This document shows positions 9,105 through 18,931 of a stretch of 64,000 nt of DNA, piece after piece; position 1 is the first letter of the stretch, and each line of letters starts with the position of its first letter. Source of the DNA: an uncultured Saprospiraceae bacterium (lineage in GTDB: Bacteria; Bacteroidota; Bacteroidia; Chitinophagales; Saprospiraceae); NCBI GenBank assembly GCA_937959275.1, contig CALGLU010000052.1, positions 62,001 to 126,000 on the forward strand, given 5' to 3'. The translations under genes were made by a program, and so were the position numbers. A model generated the notes under the pieces. It was not told where the DNA came from and did not search any database. It worked only from the letters and a program-made list of their open reading frames with translations.

Positions 9105-10094
9105 TTAAGTCAATTCATACCAAAAATTCTTGCGCAGCATCTCCAAACTTTTTGGACACTCCACTAACGCATCTCCTTTGCCTTCATATTCTAGCGAAAT
9201 ATAACCTTTATATTCATGCCGACGCATTAACTCGCCGACTCGCTCATAATCAATATCAAGACTATACCACTTACCTCCTCCATAATATGTCTTCGCTTGC
9301 ACCAAGACTGTCTGTGCGGCCATCAATTCATATTGGCGGTATTGATCTTCTAAAAAGTTACCTGTGTCCAAGGTGATTTGCAACCAGGGCGAATTAATTT
9401 CATTGACAATTCTAACAACCGCTTCAGCCGTACGACCAATCCCCCAATGATTCTCTAAACCCAGCACCACACCGCACTTCTCTGCTGTCGGCAGACACTT
9501 CTCTATTGCATCCATCACCCACACAAATCCATCCTCCTCAGTGTACCCTTCGATTGGTGGTTCGATTCCTTTATTAGCCATCAGGGCATCAAAGTTTTCT
9601 GAAGTGCCCCAGCGCCCTGTATTCAATCGCATGGTAGGGATACCTAGTTTGTAAGCCAACTCTAATTGATGTATGGTCTTCGCAATGTTCTCTTCTCGAT
9701 ACTCTTTGTCAGGTCTCACATAGCCTTGATGTGTAGAAAAGCCGTACAAGTCCAACCCTGCATGTAAAGCCAATCGTTTTATCTTTTGCAAATGAGCATT
9801 CTCTTCTGATGTCATTTGGATCAGTAATAACTCTATGCCATCAAATCCCATTCGCGCTGACTGCTCAATACAATACTCCATGCTCACGGCATCACGCTTA
9901 CCATTAAATCGCCAGAAAGAGTATGTAGAAGTTCCTATTGGGTTGTGTTTGATCTGCCTAGCACCAGTCTTTTTTTGGGTAAGATTAATGCTTGGCATAG
10001 TTTGGTCTTTCTGAGATGCGCATGCACTGAGAGGTGCCCCAAGGGCTAAACCTGCTATTGTTTTTAATGCTGTTCTTCGATTTCGATGGTTCAT
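9105..10094 (-). CDS. Sugar phosphate isomerase/epimerase-like TIM barrel, Tat-type lipoprotein
   Basis: AP-endonuclease-2/xylose-isomerase-like TIM barrel, a family that includes sugar and inositol isomerases and epimerases. The N-terminus has a twin-arginine-type signal (NRRTALKTIAGLALGAP) followed by a lipobox LSAC at residues 22-25, so it is probably folded before export and lipidated. The barrel spans about 45-325, with metal-binding candidates in GLENHWG, ITLDTGNFLE and ISLEYEGKG. Many relatives in Bacteroidota sit in carbohydrate loci, but no sugar genes are adjacent here, so the substrate is open. Confidence 0.8.
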   Translation of the reverse strand: MNHRNRRTALKTIAGLALGAPLSACASQKDQTMPSINLTQKKTGARQIKHNPIGTSTYSFWRFNGKRDAVSMEYCIEQSARMGFDGIELLLIQMTSEENAHLQKIKRLALHAGLDLYGFSTHQGYVRPDKEYREENIAKTIHQLELAYKLGIPTMRLNTGRWGTSENFDALMANKGIEPPIEGYTEEDGFVWVMDAIEKCLPTAEKCGVVLGLENHWGIGRTAEAVVRIVNEINSPWLQITLDTGNFLEDQYRQYELMAAQTVLVQAKTYYGGGKWYSLDIDYERVGELMRRHEYKGYISLEYEGKGDALVECPKSLEMLRKNFWYELT

Positions 10095-10241
10095 CTATAG
10101 TTTATTGTCTGATTCTAAACTAAGATTTTTTCTGGAATAATTGGGTTAAACTATTCTTGCTGTTTATAAACCCAGGCTATTATCCAGTGTACTTCTGAAT
10201 ATTATCCAAGCTACTGACAATACACCTCACGCCTACCTGAG

Positions 10242-11657
10242 CTACAACATCAGGTATTTTAATAAAAACAGGGCCGTCAAAACAAACAGAATCGGATGCA
10301 CTCGTTTTATTCTCCCTACTGAAATTTGAATGATTACATACACAATCAGCCCAAATGCTATCCCATTCGCAATGCTGTAGGTAAACGGCATCAGAATAAT
10401 TAATAAGACTGCTGGGATCGTCGATTCCAAATTATCAAAATCAATCTTCTGGACGCCATCCATCATTAAGATGCCCACCATAATTAAAATGGGAGACGTC
10501 GCTGCTACAGGCACAACGCCTGCTATGGGCGCTAAAAAAATAGCCAATAAAAACAGACATCCAGTCGTGACTGCTGTCAATCCCGTCTTACCACCTTCTA
10601 TCACACCGGCGCTACTTTCTATATAGGTTGTCACTGAAGATGTACCTAAGAGTGAACCTATTGTTGTAGCTGTAGCATCTGCCAAAAGCGCCTTATTCAT
10701 ATTAGGTACATTCCCATCCTTATCTAAAAGATTCCCTTTGCTGGCAGTGCCAATTAATGTGCCAAGCGTATCCAGTAGATCCACTAAGGTGAAACTGATA
10801 ATCACCACAATGATTGATACAATGGATCCGCTAGATGAAAAGAGACCTTTTAGATCTAACTGGAAAGCTGTACCGGATAAAGTAATATCTTGTAAATTAT
10901 AGGAATCTGGTATTTGTGTCACACCCATTGGAATCCCAATTATTGTCGTCAACAGTACCGACCAAATCATTGCCGCCTTTAGCTTCATAACCATCATGAT
11001 TGTCAATATCAAAAAGCCAATCAAGGCTAACAAAATGGAAGGATTAGAGATCTTACCTAATTGCAAGACCTGAGGCCCAGCAGTATTTATTTGATTGATG
11101 ATCTCATCTTTGCTAAGGCCATCTGAATTTAAAATGACATCAATAATAGGCCCTTGATTCACATCAACGATGCCAGCATTATTCAAGCCGATCAAGGCTA
11201 TAAATAAGCCTATGCCTGGAGCGATGGCGTATTTTAGATTATTCGGTATCGCATCAATAATAGCTCGTCTTACACCAGTCAACGTTAAGATCAGAAACAA
11301 TACTCCAGACAGAAACACAATGGCCAATCCTTCTTGCCATGTATAGCCCAAACCGAATACGACTGTGAATGTAAAAAAGGCATTGAGCCCCATACCAGGC
11401 GCTTGAGCAAAAGGCAGATTCGCATATAAGCCCATAATTAAAGTGCCAATCGCAGCAGCCAGACAGGTCGCAATAAACACAGATGAAAAATCCATACCCG
11501 TCTGAGATAAGATTGATGGATTAACAAAAATAATATAGGACATTGTCAAAAATGTCGTTAGTCCCGCAATCAATTCAGTCTTGATGCTTGAGCCACTTTT
11601 TGTGATTCCAAAAAACTTATCCATGAGGTTAAACATAAACAGAATTGGTTTAGCCAT
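10242..11657 (-). CDS. NCS2 (AzgA/PbuG-type) purine permease
   Basis: Inner-membrane proton-coupled uptake of hypoxanthine, guanine or adenine is predicted. The N-terminus MDKFFGITKSGSSIKTELIAGLTTFLTMSYIIFVNP is the classic AzgA-group opening, and APGMGLNAFFTFTVV, SSVTTYIESSAGVIEGGKTGLTAVTTG and an ending rich in membrane helices complete the pattern. About 12-14 transmembrane segments fit the 471 residues. Start at 11657; Met8 or Met12 would also give an intact permease, and Met12 corresponds to the usual family start. It is divergent from an adenosine deaminase and nucleoside permease-family pair, which supports a purine substrate. A minus-strand TAATTTTG at 11712-11705 may be its -7 box. 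Confidence 0.9.
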   Translation of the reverse strand: MAKPILFMFNLMDKFFGITKSGSSIKTELIAGLTTFLTMSYIIFVNPSILSQTGMDFSSVFIATCLAAAIGTLIMGLYANLPFAQAPGMGLNAFFTFTVVFGLGYTWQEGLAIVFLSGVLFLILTLTGVRRAIIDAIPNNLKYAIAPGIGLFIALIGLNNAGIVDVNQGPIIDVILNSDGLSKDEIINQINTAGPQVLQLGKISNPSILLALIGFLILTIMMVMKLKAAMIWSVLLTTIIGIPMGVTQIPDSYNLQDITLSGTAFQLDLKGLFSSSGSIVSIIVVIISFTLVDLLDTLGTLIGTASKGNLLDKDGNVPNMNKALLADATATTIGSLLGTSSVTTYIESSAGVIEGGKTGLTAVTTGCLFLLAIFLAPIAGVVPVAATSPILIMVGILMMDGVQKIDFDNLESTIPAVLLIILMPFTYSIANGIAFGLIVYVIIQISVGRIKRVHPILFVLTALFLLKYLML

Positions 11658-11763
11658 AACAAAATCAAGCTAATAAGTTTCTAAAGAAATGAATATTAGG
11701 CTTCCAAAATTAGAATCGTACTGTTGACGGCATTATTATTACGTGATGTTAGATGACAGCAGA

Positions 11764-13320
11764 ATGGACTTTGTTAGACGCCGCTTGCAGCTCTTGGCCT
11801 TAGGTGCTATCATACTGATGCATAGTTCATGCAGATCGACTAAACCAATGACGAGTCAGCCAACTGTGAATGCTACAGAACGTTATTTACAGCAAAGAAA
11901 TGATCTACTAATAGCTGACCAGTCCTCAAATTTTTCCAATTCCATTCAACTCACCGATGAAGAACTTAGGCTTGATTCTTTACTACATCATATGCGTGCA
12001 AAAAAATTAAGAACCTATAAGGAGACTCATTTTTTTCCGCCTGCACGAAATTTTTATCAGTCTAAAGAGCACATTGAAAATGACAATCTATTCCATATCA
12101 TACAAAAGATGCCGAAGGGTGGAGCCTTGCATGTCCATACGATGGCGATGGGCAAAGCAGACTGGGTAATCGAGACAGCGATAGCAACACCTCACATGTA
12201 TATCTACTGGGGGGATGAATTGAGTGGTCCACATATTAAAGGTCAATTTATGGCATATCGTCAAGACGAAAAACCCAGCGGCTATCGCTCAGTCAATGAA
12301 CTTGTACAAGAGGATCAAGACAACAAAGAGGTCATCAAGTCTCTATTAACTTTTGATGAGACGGTCAATCGAGACTCATTTGATATTTGGAATGATTTCG
12401 AAAAAATATTTCAGCGCATGACTGGCTTTATGAGATACGAACCTATATTCCCTGCCTATCTAAAACATGGATTCGAAATTTTGATCAATGATAATGTCCA
12501 ACACGTTGAATTAAGGATGCCATTCAGAAATAACATTTATAATCTTACGGATGACAACTCAGATCAAAGTATCAAGCCATTTGTAGATTATCTGAATGAA
12601 TCATTAGACTATGCTCGCTCACTCAACCCAAACTTTACAGCAAGGATTATCCATGCCAATCTGCGGTTTAGAAATAACAATACAATCTGGGCAGATATGC
12701 AGCAGGCATTAGCGGACAAGACCATCGCGCCTGATTGGTTAGCTGGATATGATCTTGTTGCCGAAGAAGATAACGGACACCCGACTCTATTCCATTTGGA
12801 GAGCTTCTTAAAGTTAGACTCGTTGGAAAAAGTTAGCAATACCGAATTACCATTATACCTGCATGATGGCGAAAGCAATTGGGTAGATAATCACAACCTC
12901 TATGATGCTGTTCTATTAAACAGTCGGCGGATTGGACATGGCTTTAATTTATATCGGTTCCCTAGTCTCATAAAAGCAGTCAAGAAAAACAATATCTGCA
13001 TTGAAATTAATCCGCTCAGCAATCAGATATTAGGGTACATCAGAGACCTAAGAATGCATCCTGCACAAAGTTATCTTACCCAAGGAATTGATTGCACCAT
13101 CAGCTCCGACGACCCACAGATATTTGACTATGAGGGCTTGAGCTATGATTATTGGACGATTTATATGGCTTGGGAATTAAGCTTAGCAGACCTTAAAAAG
13201 CTGAGTCAAAACGGAATTAGTTATGCAGCACTCAATCCAATTGAAAAGAAAAAAGCACTTATGCATTGGGAAGAGAGTTGGAATCTATTTATATCAGACA
13301 CTTTAAAAGACTTTAATTAA
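11764..13320 (+). CDS. Adenosine deaminase-family lipoprotein (ADGF/CECR1-like)
   Basis: Predicted exported deaminase converting adenosine to inosine. The start at 11764 gives arginines then a hydrophobic core and HSSC (Cys23), a lipoprotein signal; GTG 11743 and ATG 11746 are in-frame alternatives. Metal-site motifs of the adenosine deaminase superfamily are in order: ALHVHTMAMG (His123, His125), LPLYLHDGES, RIGHGFNL and SSDDPQIF. The NPLSNQILGYI stretch is also shared with the secreted ADGF/CECR1 branch. The length, about 518 residues with a long N-terminal extension, fits that secreted branch better than cytoplasmic Add (about 340). Its stop overlaps the start of the nucleoside permease-family gene, giving translational coupling. 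Confidence 0.87.
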   Translation: MDFVRRRLQLLALGAIILMHSSCRSTKPMTSQPTVNATERYLQQRNDLLIADQSSNFSNSIQLTDEELRLDSLLHHMRAKKLRTYKETHFFPPARNFYQSKEHIENDNLFHIIQKMPKGGALHVHTMAMGKADWVIETAIATPHMYIYWGDELSGPHIKGQFMAYRQDEKPSGYRSVNELVQEDQDNKEVIKSLLTFDETVNRDSFDIWNDFEKIFQRMTGFMRYEPIFPAYLKHGFEILINDNVQHVELRMPFRNNIYNLTDDNSDQSIKPFVDYLNESLDYARSLNPNFTARIIHANLRFRNNNTIWADMQQALADKTIAPDWLAGYDLVAEEDNGHPTLFHLESFLKLDSLEKVSNTELPLYLHDGESNWVDNHNLYDAVLLNSRRIGHGFNLYRFPSLIKAVKKNNICIEINPLSNQILGYIRDLRMHPAQSYLTQGIDCTISSDDPQIFDYEGLSYDYWTIYMAWELSLADLKKLSQNGISYAALNPIEKKKALMHWEESWNLFISDTLKDFN

Positions 13321-14408
13321 TGAATTATAAACTGGATAAATTATTCTTGCTTATAGCAATGGCTGCGATCATAGCATCGTGCAACCCTACTATGGAGAAG
13401 CAAGAAAAGAAAATAAAAATTAAAGTCGTCGTTGTCTCCATGTTTGAGGCTGGAACAGATGAAGACGATTCTCCTGGAGAATTTCAATATTGGGTTGAGA
13501 ATTTGCCTCTGCAGGAAACCATCGAGTTTCCGCAAGGCTACAGAGACCTCAGGTACAATAAAGAATTAGGTGTCTTGGGTATTGTTACTGGCGTTGGTAA
13601 TACCAAAGCAGCAGTGTCTATCAATGCACTTGGCCATGATGATCGCTTTGATCTGACCGAGGCCTATTGGCTCGTCGCAGGCATCAGCGGCGTGGATCCG
13701 CATGATGCGCCAACAGGGGCTGCTGTTTGGGCGGATTGGATCATAGATGGTGATCTGTCTCATCAGATTGATGCTAGAGAGATTCCGAAGGGTTGGACAA
13801 CAGGTTATATCCCGTTGAGAAAAACGGAACCTTATGAATTACCATTTCCGAAGGAGAGAGAAGTCATTGCGATAGAGTTAAAACCGACATTAGTCCAGTG
13901 GGCATTTGAATTGACAAAAGACATAGAACTCACAGATAATGAGACTATCAAAAACATGAGAGAACAATACAAGGGCTATAAAGCTGCTGAGATGTCACCA
14001 TCAGTTATGATCGGGACACAATTAGCTGCAAGTACCTATTGGCATGGCGAATATTTTAATAGCTGGGCGAATGATTGGGTCAACTACTGGACAGAAGGCA
14101 AAGGAAACTTCATCACGTCTGCGATGGAAGAGATCGGTACTTGGCACTCCTTAGAAAGATTGGATAACATCAATAAAGTGGACAAAAATCGGTTTCTTGT
14201 TTTACGGACTGCATCTAATTTCACGATGCAATGGCCAGGTATTTCGGCCTATGAAAGTTTGGCGGGTGAAAAGATATCAGGCTCAGGTTACTCTGCCTAC
14301 ATCCCTTCATTGGAAGCGGCCTATAAAGTTGGCTCTCCAGTAGTTCTAGAATTATGTCAAAATTGGGACAGATATCAAACAAGTCTACCGACTTACGAAT
14401 CAAAATAG
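13320..14408 (+). CDS. Purine nucleoside permease (NUP) family lipoprotein
   Basis: Member of the NUP family (PF06516), first described as fungal purine nucleoside transport proteins and structurally related to nucleoside phosphorylases. A lipoprotein signal ends IIASC (Cys21). Family segments seen are VVVVSMFEAGTDEDDSPGEFQYW, GIVTGVGNTKAAVSINALG and WLVAGISGVDPHDAPTGAAVWADWIIDGDLSHQID, the last being very characteristic, and a C-terminal VLRTASNFTMQWPG. The ATG shares its A with the stop of the adenosine deaminase gene (TAATG). With no transmembrane helices after the signal, it is more likely a binding or phosphorolytic protein than a channel. Role in adenosine/inosine capture is inferred from context. 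Confidence 0.85.
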   Translation: MNYKLDKLFLLIAMAAIIASCNPTMEKQEKKIKIKVVVVSMFEAGTDEDDSPGEFQYWVENLPLQETIEFPQGYRDLRYNKELGVLGIVTGVGNTKAAVSINALGHDDRFDLTEAYWLVAGISGVDPHDAPTGAAVWADWIIDGDLSHQIDAREIPKGWTTGYIPLRKTEPYELPFPKEREVIAIELKPTLVQWAFELTKDIELTDNETIKNMREQYKGYKAAEMSPSVMIGTQLAASTYWHGEYFNSWANDWVNYWTEGKGNFITSAMEEIGTWHSLERLDNINKVDKNRFLVLRTASNFTMQWPGISAYESLAGEKISGSGYSAYIPSLEAAYKVGSPVVLELCQNWDRYQTSLPTYESK

Positions 14409-14783
14409 GACTTAATAATAGTGTCAAATTGTAATGGGACAGACGCATACAGACTTATTAACACATGTGTGAATAACTTATATGAAAATTCTTATTGTAT
14501 ACCCTAAAGATTCTTCATCTTGCATACGTCAATGAGTTTTTAATATCTACAATTGCTTCTTATTGATTAAAACCAAATGCTCAGATGAGAGTGAAAGCTA
14601 TTTTAACTTCTTGAAAAACATGAGAAGTAATCTGCAAATCCTTAGAATCAATTACCAAAATATACGAGAGACCTTATACGAGAACAAGCTATGCTTGATC
14701 TGTATTTAATTGGTTTCTCTAATCAGTGTTCATCGTTTTTTTTTAAAATATGACTATCTATTTATATCACAATTAAATCTAGT
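14409..14783. other. Intergenic region before TonB receptor, with 22-bp imperfect palindrome
   Basis: No gene is seen. A 22-base inverted repeat at 14455-14476 has the core ACACATGTGT flanked by TTATTA and GAATAA, with one mismatched pair. It lies 47 bases after the nucleoside permease stop and about 310 bases before the TonB receptor start, so it could be an operator or a weak hairpin. There is no clear TAnnTTTG box near the receptor start. Confidence 0.35.
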
Positions 14784-17700
14784 ATGAAAACTCTAAGTAA
14801 ATATTTATTAACCGGTATGGGATGTCTGCTTATCTGCTTGCAGGTATCGTTCGCCCAAGGTTCAACATCCTCTAGGATCAATGGACAGGTTGTCTCTAAT
14901 GGAGAAACATTAATTGGCGCAACGGTCATCGCAACTCACACACCAACAGGATTTGAGTATGGTACAGTTACAAACCTTGAAGGCTATTTTACACTAAACA
15001 ATGTGAATGTAGGAGGTCCTTATAACATTGTGATTTCTTTTTTAGGTTATGAGGACCAAACGATTTCTGGCGTCTCCTTAGCCTTAGGCCAAACAGAAAC
15101 CTTCAACATCGAACTTAACGAATCTTCGGTCACTTTAGAAGAGATCATAGTCACAGCAGGAGGCTTGTTTGATGGGAACAGAACTGGATCAGAAACAAAA
15201 GTATCTGAAGAATTTATCGCTACTCTGCCTACTGCGGATAGAGGATTAAATGATTATTTAAGAGTCACCCCTCAAGCTGATGTTGCCAATAACGGCGCGA
15301 CCAATGGCGGCGGCATATCCTTCTCCGGTGTCAACAATAGATTCAATGCGATTTTCGTAGATGGTGCTGTTAATAACGATGTCTTTGGTTTAGCCAATTC
15401 AGGTACGAATGGTGGCCAAGCAGGCATCTCCCCCATCAGTCCCGATGCGATCGAACAAATCCAAGTCGTGCTAGCACCTTATGATGTGACACTTGGTGGA
15501 TTTGCGGGAGGTGGTATTAATGCCGTCACACGAAGCGGGACGAATGAATTAGAAGGTTCTGCATATTACTTCTTTAGAAATGAAAATCTATCTGGTAAAA
15601 CACCAACAGACAATGAAACAGCCGAGCGAACTAAATTAGCACCTTTTAGTGCTAAGACATACGGTGTCAGATTAGGCGGTCCACTGATTAAGAACAAATT
15701 ATTTTTCTTTACAAATGTTGAGATCCAAAGAGATCAATTGCCTCGACCATTTATCCAAAGTGAATATTTAGGAGATTCTGATGCAGGTCAACTCAATTCT
15801 ATCAGACAAAAACTAATCTCCGATTATGGTTATGATCCAGGTGAATTTGAAAATAATGCACAGACAATTGATGGTGAGAAAGTGTTATTAAAACTAGACT
15901 ATAACATCAACGCCAAGCATAAATTGACAGCAAGGCACAGTTATGTAAAAGGTACGACAGAGATCCATCCATCTCCAAGTGCATCGAGAGTAGTCTTCGG
16001 AAATGTGGGATACCTTTTCCCTTCAACGACAAACTCTACAGCAATAGAATTAAAGAGTATCCTAGGTGCCAATACCTCTAATAATTTAATATTAGGTCGT
16101 ACAACGGTAAGAGACGATAGAGGTCTCTTAGGTGATCCTTTTCCTCAAATCATTATGCCTGATGGGAACGGAACAGTCGTCGTCGGAACGGATAACTTTT
16201 CGTATTCCAATATTGTGAATCAAGATGTCTTCACGATCACAAACAACTTCAATTTATTTAAGGGCAAGCACAACTTCACGTTTGGGACGCACAATGAATT
16301 TTTCAAAATAGAAAATCTATTTACCATATTTTCAACGCCGAGATACCAATATTTCTTTGATGGTGTGAATCGGTTCTTAGCTGATGAGAATCCTGATTTA
16401 GTTTTATTTGGACATGAGCAAGCCTCAGGTGGTGACAATATTCGAATTGGAGATGCAGCAACTAATCTAGGTCCTGCATTCAATGCGATGCAATTGGCAT
16501 TTTATGGACAAGATGAAATTCAAATCAATCCTGACTTTAAATTAACATTGGGTATTCGATTTGACATTCCAATCTTTAGTGACGATCCACCATTAGACAA
16601 TACAGCGTTTAACTCAACTACAATTCCTTTATTGGAATCAGCAGGTTGGGATCTGCAAGGCGCACGAGCAAGTCAAGCACCGTCTACTCAAATTATGCTA
16701 AGTCCTAGAATTGGATTTAACTATGATGTCAGTGGAGACAAGAGTACTCAATTGAGAGGTGGTATAGGCATATTTACGAGTCGGGTCCCTTGGGTATGGC
16801 CAGGTGGCATGTTTATCAGAAATGGCTTAAATAGTGCATTTAATGTTGATTTTGGTCAGCCTATCTATGCCTCAGAAAGCGAATGGCTTACGAATCTAAC
16901 AACAGATGTAAGTCCAGCAGGTGATGTTGACTTATTTACAGAAAACTTTAAATATCCACAAATATTCAGAGCTAGTCTTGCCATGGATAAAAAGATATTT
17001 GCAGGAAGAGATGGGTTCCTTGGAGATTGGGATGGTACAGTCGAGCTGACCTACACCAAGACTTTAAATAACATGGACGTGAAGCAAATTAATATTAGTC
17101 CACAACCAACAGGTACCTTGGGCGGTGCAGACAATAGACCGACAATTGACTTCGGAACTAAATTGGATCCAACATACGAAAATGTAACTTTGGTCAGTAA
17201 CACGAGCGAAGGGTATACATTTAACTTCACGGCACAAGCCTCAAAGCAGTTTTCCAAAAATTCATTTTTAAATATTGCTTACTCCTACACAGATGCTGAA
17301 TCGCTGTTGGACGGTAGAGGATTTATTAATAATACAAATTGGTTAACCGTACTCAGCGTGCAGGGGAATAACAATCCATCAGTGACTCGTTCTACATTTG
17401 CTGCAGGATCTAGATTGACAGCATTTTATAGTCACAAGTTTAACTATTCTGAAAACGCTGCGACGACAATATCTTTATTTTACACAGCTAAGTCAGGATC
17501 TCCATTCTCCTATGTTTACAACAATCCGATCTCAGATACGTCAACAAGCGCAGATTATAACGATCTATTATACGTACCTGCTAGTCAAGGAGAAATCAAC
17601 TTAGTGGACGTAGACGGAGGAGCTACAGCAGATCAGCAATGGGCTGCTCTTGATGCCTTCATCGCAAGTGATGACTATTTAAATAGTCGAAGAGGAGATT

Positions 17701-18014
17701 ATGCAGAACCGAATCAATCAAGAACACCATTTGAGCATGTGCTTGACTTCAAGATCGCACAGGACTTCATGATCAAGAATCATAAATTCCAGTTTACATT
17801 TGATGTTTTCAACTTCACCAATCTATTGAATAAAAACTGGGGAAGACGATATTTCGTAGGCGGCAATGTATTCCCATTAGTGCAAGCGAATCGAAATGAT
17901 GACAACGTACTTGAATATAATTTCTCTGATCCAGGAGAACCATTCACGATTGTACAATCAGGTACCTATAGTGCAAGATGGAATTCGCAAATTGGTTTGA
18001 GATATTCTTTCTAG
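14784..18014 (+). CDS. TonB-dependent receptor, Oar-like, with carboxypeptidase-regulatory-like N-terminal domain
   Basis: Outer-membrane beta-barrel receptor of 1076 residues driven by TonB. Signal peptide 1-25 (ending SFAQG). Residues 30-115 form a carboxypeptidase-regulatory-like domain (SRINGQVVSNGETLIGATV, then LNESSVTLEEIIVTAGG). The plug follows (about 120-255: DYLRVTPQADV, FNAIFVDGAVNNDVFGL, DAIEQIQVVLAPYDVTLGGFAGGGINAVTRSGTN) and then a long barrel ending in an aromatic strand LRYSF. The plug wording matches the Oar-like group, not SusC. No SusD partner is adjacent, so the ligand is not predictable from context; Oar-like receptors can carry proteins or peptides. A strong terminator follows immediately. 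Confidence 0.9.
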   Translation: MKTLSKYLLTGMGCLLICLQVSFAQGSTSSRINGQVVSNGETLIGATVIATHTPTGFEYGTVTNLEGYFTLNNVNVGGPYNIVISFLGYEDQTISGVSLALGQTETFNIELNESSVTLEEIIVTAGGLFDGNRTGSETKVSEEFIATLPTADRGLNDYLRVTPQADVANNGATNGGGISFSGVNNRFNAIFVDGAVNNDVFGLANSGTNGGQAGISPISPDAIEQIQVVLAPYDVTLGGFAGGGINAVTRSGTNELEGSAYYFFRNENLSGKTPTDNETAERTKLAPFSAKTYGVRLGGPLIKNKLFFFTNVEIQRDQLPRPFIQSEYLGDSDAGQLNSIRQKLISDYGYDPGEFENNAQTIDGEKVLLKLDYNINAKHKLTARHSYVKGTTEIHPSPSASRVVFGNVGYLFPSTTNSTAIELKSILGANTSNNLILGRTTVRDDRGLLGDPFPQIIMPDGNGTVVVGTDNFSYSNIVNQDVFTITNNFNLFKGKHNFTFGTHNEFFKIENLFTIFSTPRYQYFFDGVNRFLADENPDLVLFGHEQASGGDNIRIGDAATNLGPAFNAMQLAFYGQDEIQINPDFKLTLGIRFDIPIFSDDPPLDNTAFNSTTIPLLESAGWDLQGARASQAPSTQIMLSPRIGFNYDVSGDKSTQLRGGIGIFTSRVPWVWPGGMFIRNGLNSAFNVDFGQPIYASESEWLTNLTTDVSPAGDVDLFTENFKYPQIFRASLAMDKKIFAGRDGFLGDWDGTVELTYTKTLNNMDVKQINISPQPTGTLGGADNRPTIDFGTKLDPTYENVTLVSNTSEGYTFNFTAQASKQFSKNSFLNIAYSYTDAESLLDGRGFINNTNWLTVLSVQGNNNPSVTRSTFAAGSRLTAFYSHKFNYSENAATTISLFYTAKSGSPFSYVYNNPISDTSTSADYNDLLYVPASQGEINLVDVDGGATADQQWAALDAFIASDDYLNSRRGDYAEPNQSRTPFEHVLDFKIAQDFMIKNHKFQFTFDVFNFTNLLNKNWGRRYFVGGNVFPLVQANRNDDNVLEYNFSDPGEPFTIVQSGTYSARWNSQIGLRYSF

Positions 18015-18033
18015 GATAAAATCATAAAAATTC

Positions 18034-18070
18034 AAAAGCCCCTTCTAGTTATTAGAAGGGGCTTTTTTTT
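18034..18070 (+). terminator. Rho-independent terminator of the TonB receptor
   Basis: A 14-bp stem (18034-18047 pairing with 18053-18066) with core AGCCCCTTCT, loop GTTAT, running into eight T residues. It begins 20 bases after the receptor stop. Confidence 0.93.
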
Positions 18071-18103
18071 CTCTATAGAAATTGCACTAACTTCTTTTTA
18101 GTC

Positions 18104-18163
18104 TTACATCTCGTTTCGTAATTCTTCGATCATCTGTTGCTGCACTTCAATGAGTTCCTGTGA
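18104..18163 (-). pseudogene. Possible C-terminal gene relic
   Basis: Reading the minus strand, codons from 18163 to 18104 give QELIEVQQQMIEELRNEM followed by TAA. This is an amphipathic glutamine/glutamate-rich helix of the kind that ends Bacteroidota coiled-coil surface proteins (for example those ending in a peptidase-S74-like tail). An in-frame stop lies just upstream (18164-18166), so no ORF remains. It could be chance. Confidence 0.25.
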
Positions 18164-18226
18164 TTAATTTTTGAGGATACGTGTTGTTGACAATCTCAAC
18201 CAGGCTTAGTGGGATTTGCCAACAAT

Positions 18227-18913
18227 TCACCTCGCCAGCACATGCATCCAATACCCTTCTCTCCACCCAATTTCCACAGAAGAAAACCCTGCCTCCATTA
18301 ACCACTCTTTCTGACTCTCAAAATTATGCGGACTATCAAAAGCATCGTAGTGTTCTTTAAGCCATAACCATTTCTCGCCACTCGGATCATTCGTTCGTAT
18401 AAACTGCTCCCAATCTGCCAATAGTTGAGGATGCGCTTTATCTGATTTAGAAATAAATAAATCTGACATAGCCAGTACACCACCCGAAGTCAATCCTCTT
18501 TTCAATCGTTTGAATAGTCGTCTCTTTTCGTCAGCTTTGCAATGATGAAGACTAAAGCCAGCTAAGATGACATCGTATTGATCTATGCCATAATCAACAT
18601 CTGAAAAATAACTCTGAATTCGCTCAGAATTGGCTCCAGAGAACCGCTGCTCACAAATATCTAGCATCTCTGGAGATGCATCAAGAAATGTATAGTGGGC
18701 ATCTGGAAATCGCCTTATAAGAGCTGCAGTACTATTCCCATTACCCGCTCCCAGATCAAGAATCTTTTGGGGATTACTGCCAGACGGTAGATAATCATTA
18801 AAACACTGTATGAGTTGCTCGTAATGCGGTACCACATCTATCATATCTTCTGTATAGTTAACAGAGAACGCATCAAACTCTGAGGATAGATTGTCTTGTA
18901 TTTTTGAGCTCAT
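18227..18913 (-). CDS. Class I SAM-dependent methyltransferase
   Basis: Cytoplasmic Rossmann-fold methyltransferase of 228 residues. Motif I is KILDLGAGNGNSTAALIRRFP (about 49-69), followed by FLDASPEMLDICEQRF (motif II acidic end) and DVILAGFSLHHCKADEK (motif IV). The sequence resembles small-molecule methyltransferases of the ubiquinone/tellurite type; the substrate cannot be assigned. It begins 18 bases after the SRPBCC gene and is probably cotranscribed with it. Confidence 0.82.
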   Translation of the reverse strand: MSSKIQDNLSSEFDAFSVNYTEDMIDVVPHYEQLIQCFNDYLPSGSNPQKILDLGAGNGNSTAALIRRFPDAHYTFLDASPEMLDICEQRFSGANSERIQSYFSDVDYGIDQYDVILAGFSLHHCKADEKRRLFKRLKRGLTSGGVLAMSDLFISKSDKAHPQLLADWEQFIRTNDPSGEKWLWLKEHYDAFDSPHNFESQKEWLMEAGFSSVEIGWREGYWMHVLAR

Positions 18914-18931
18914 TGAAGACAGTTTAGTCGA

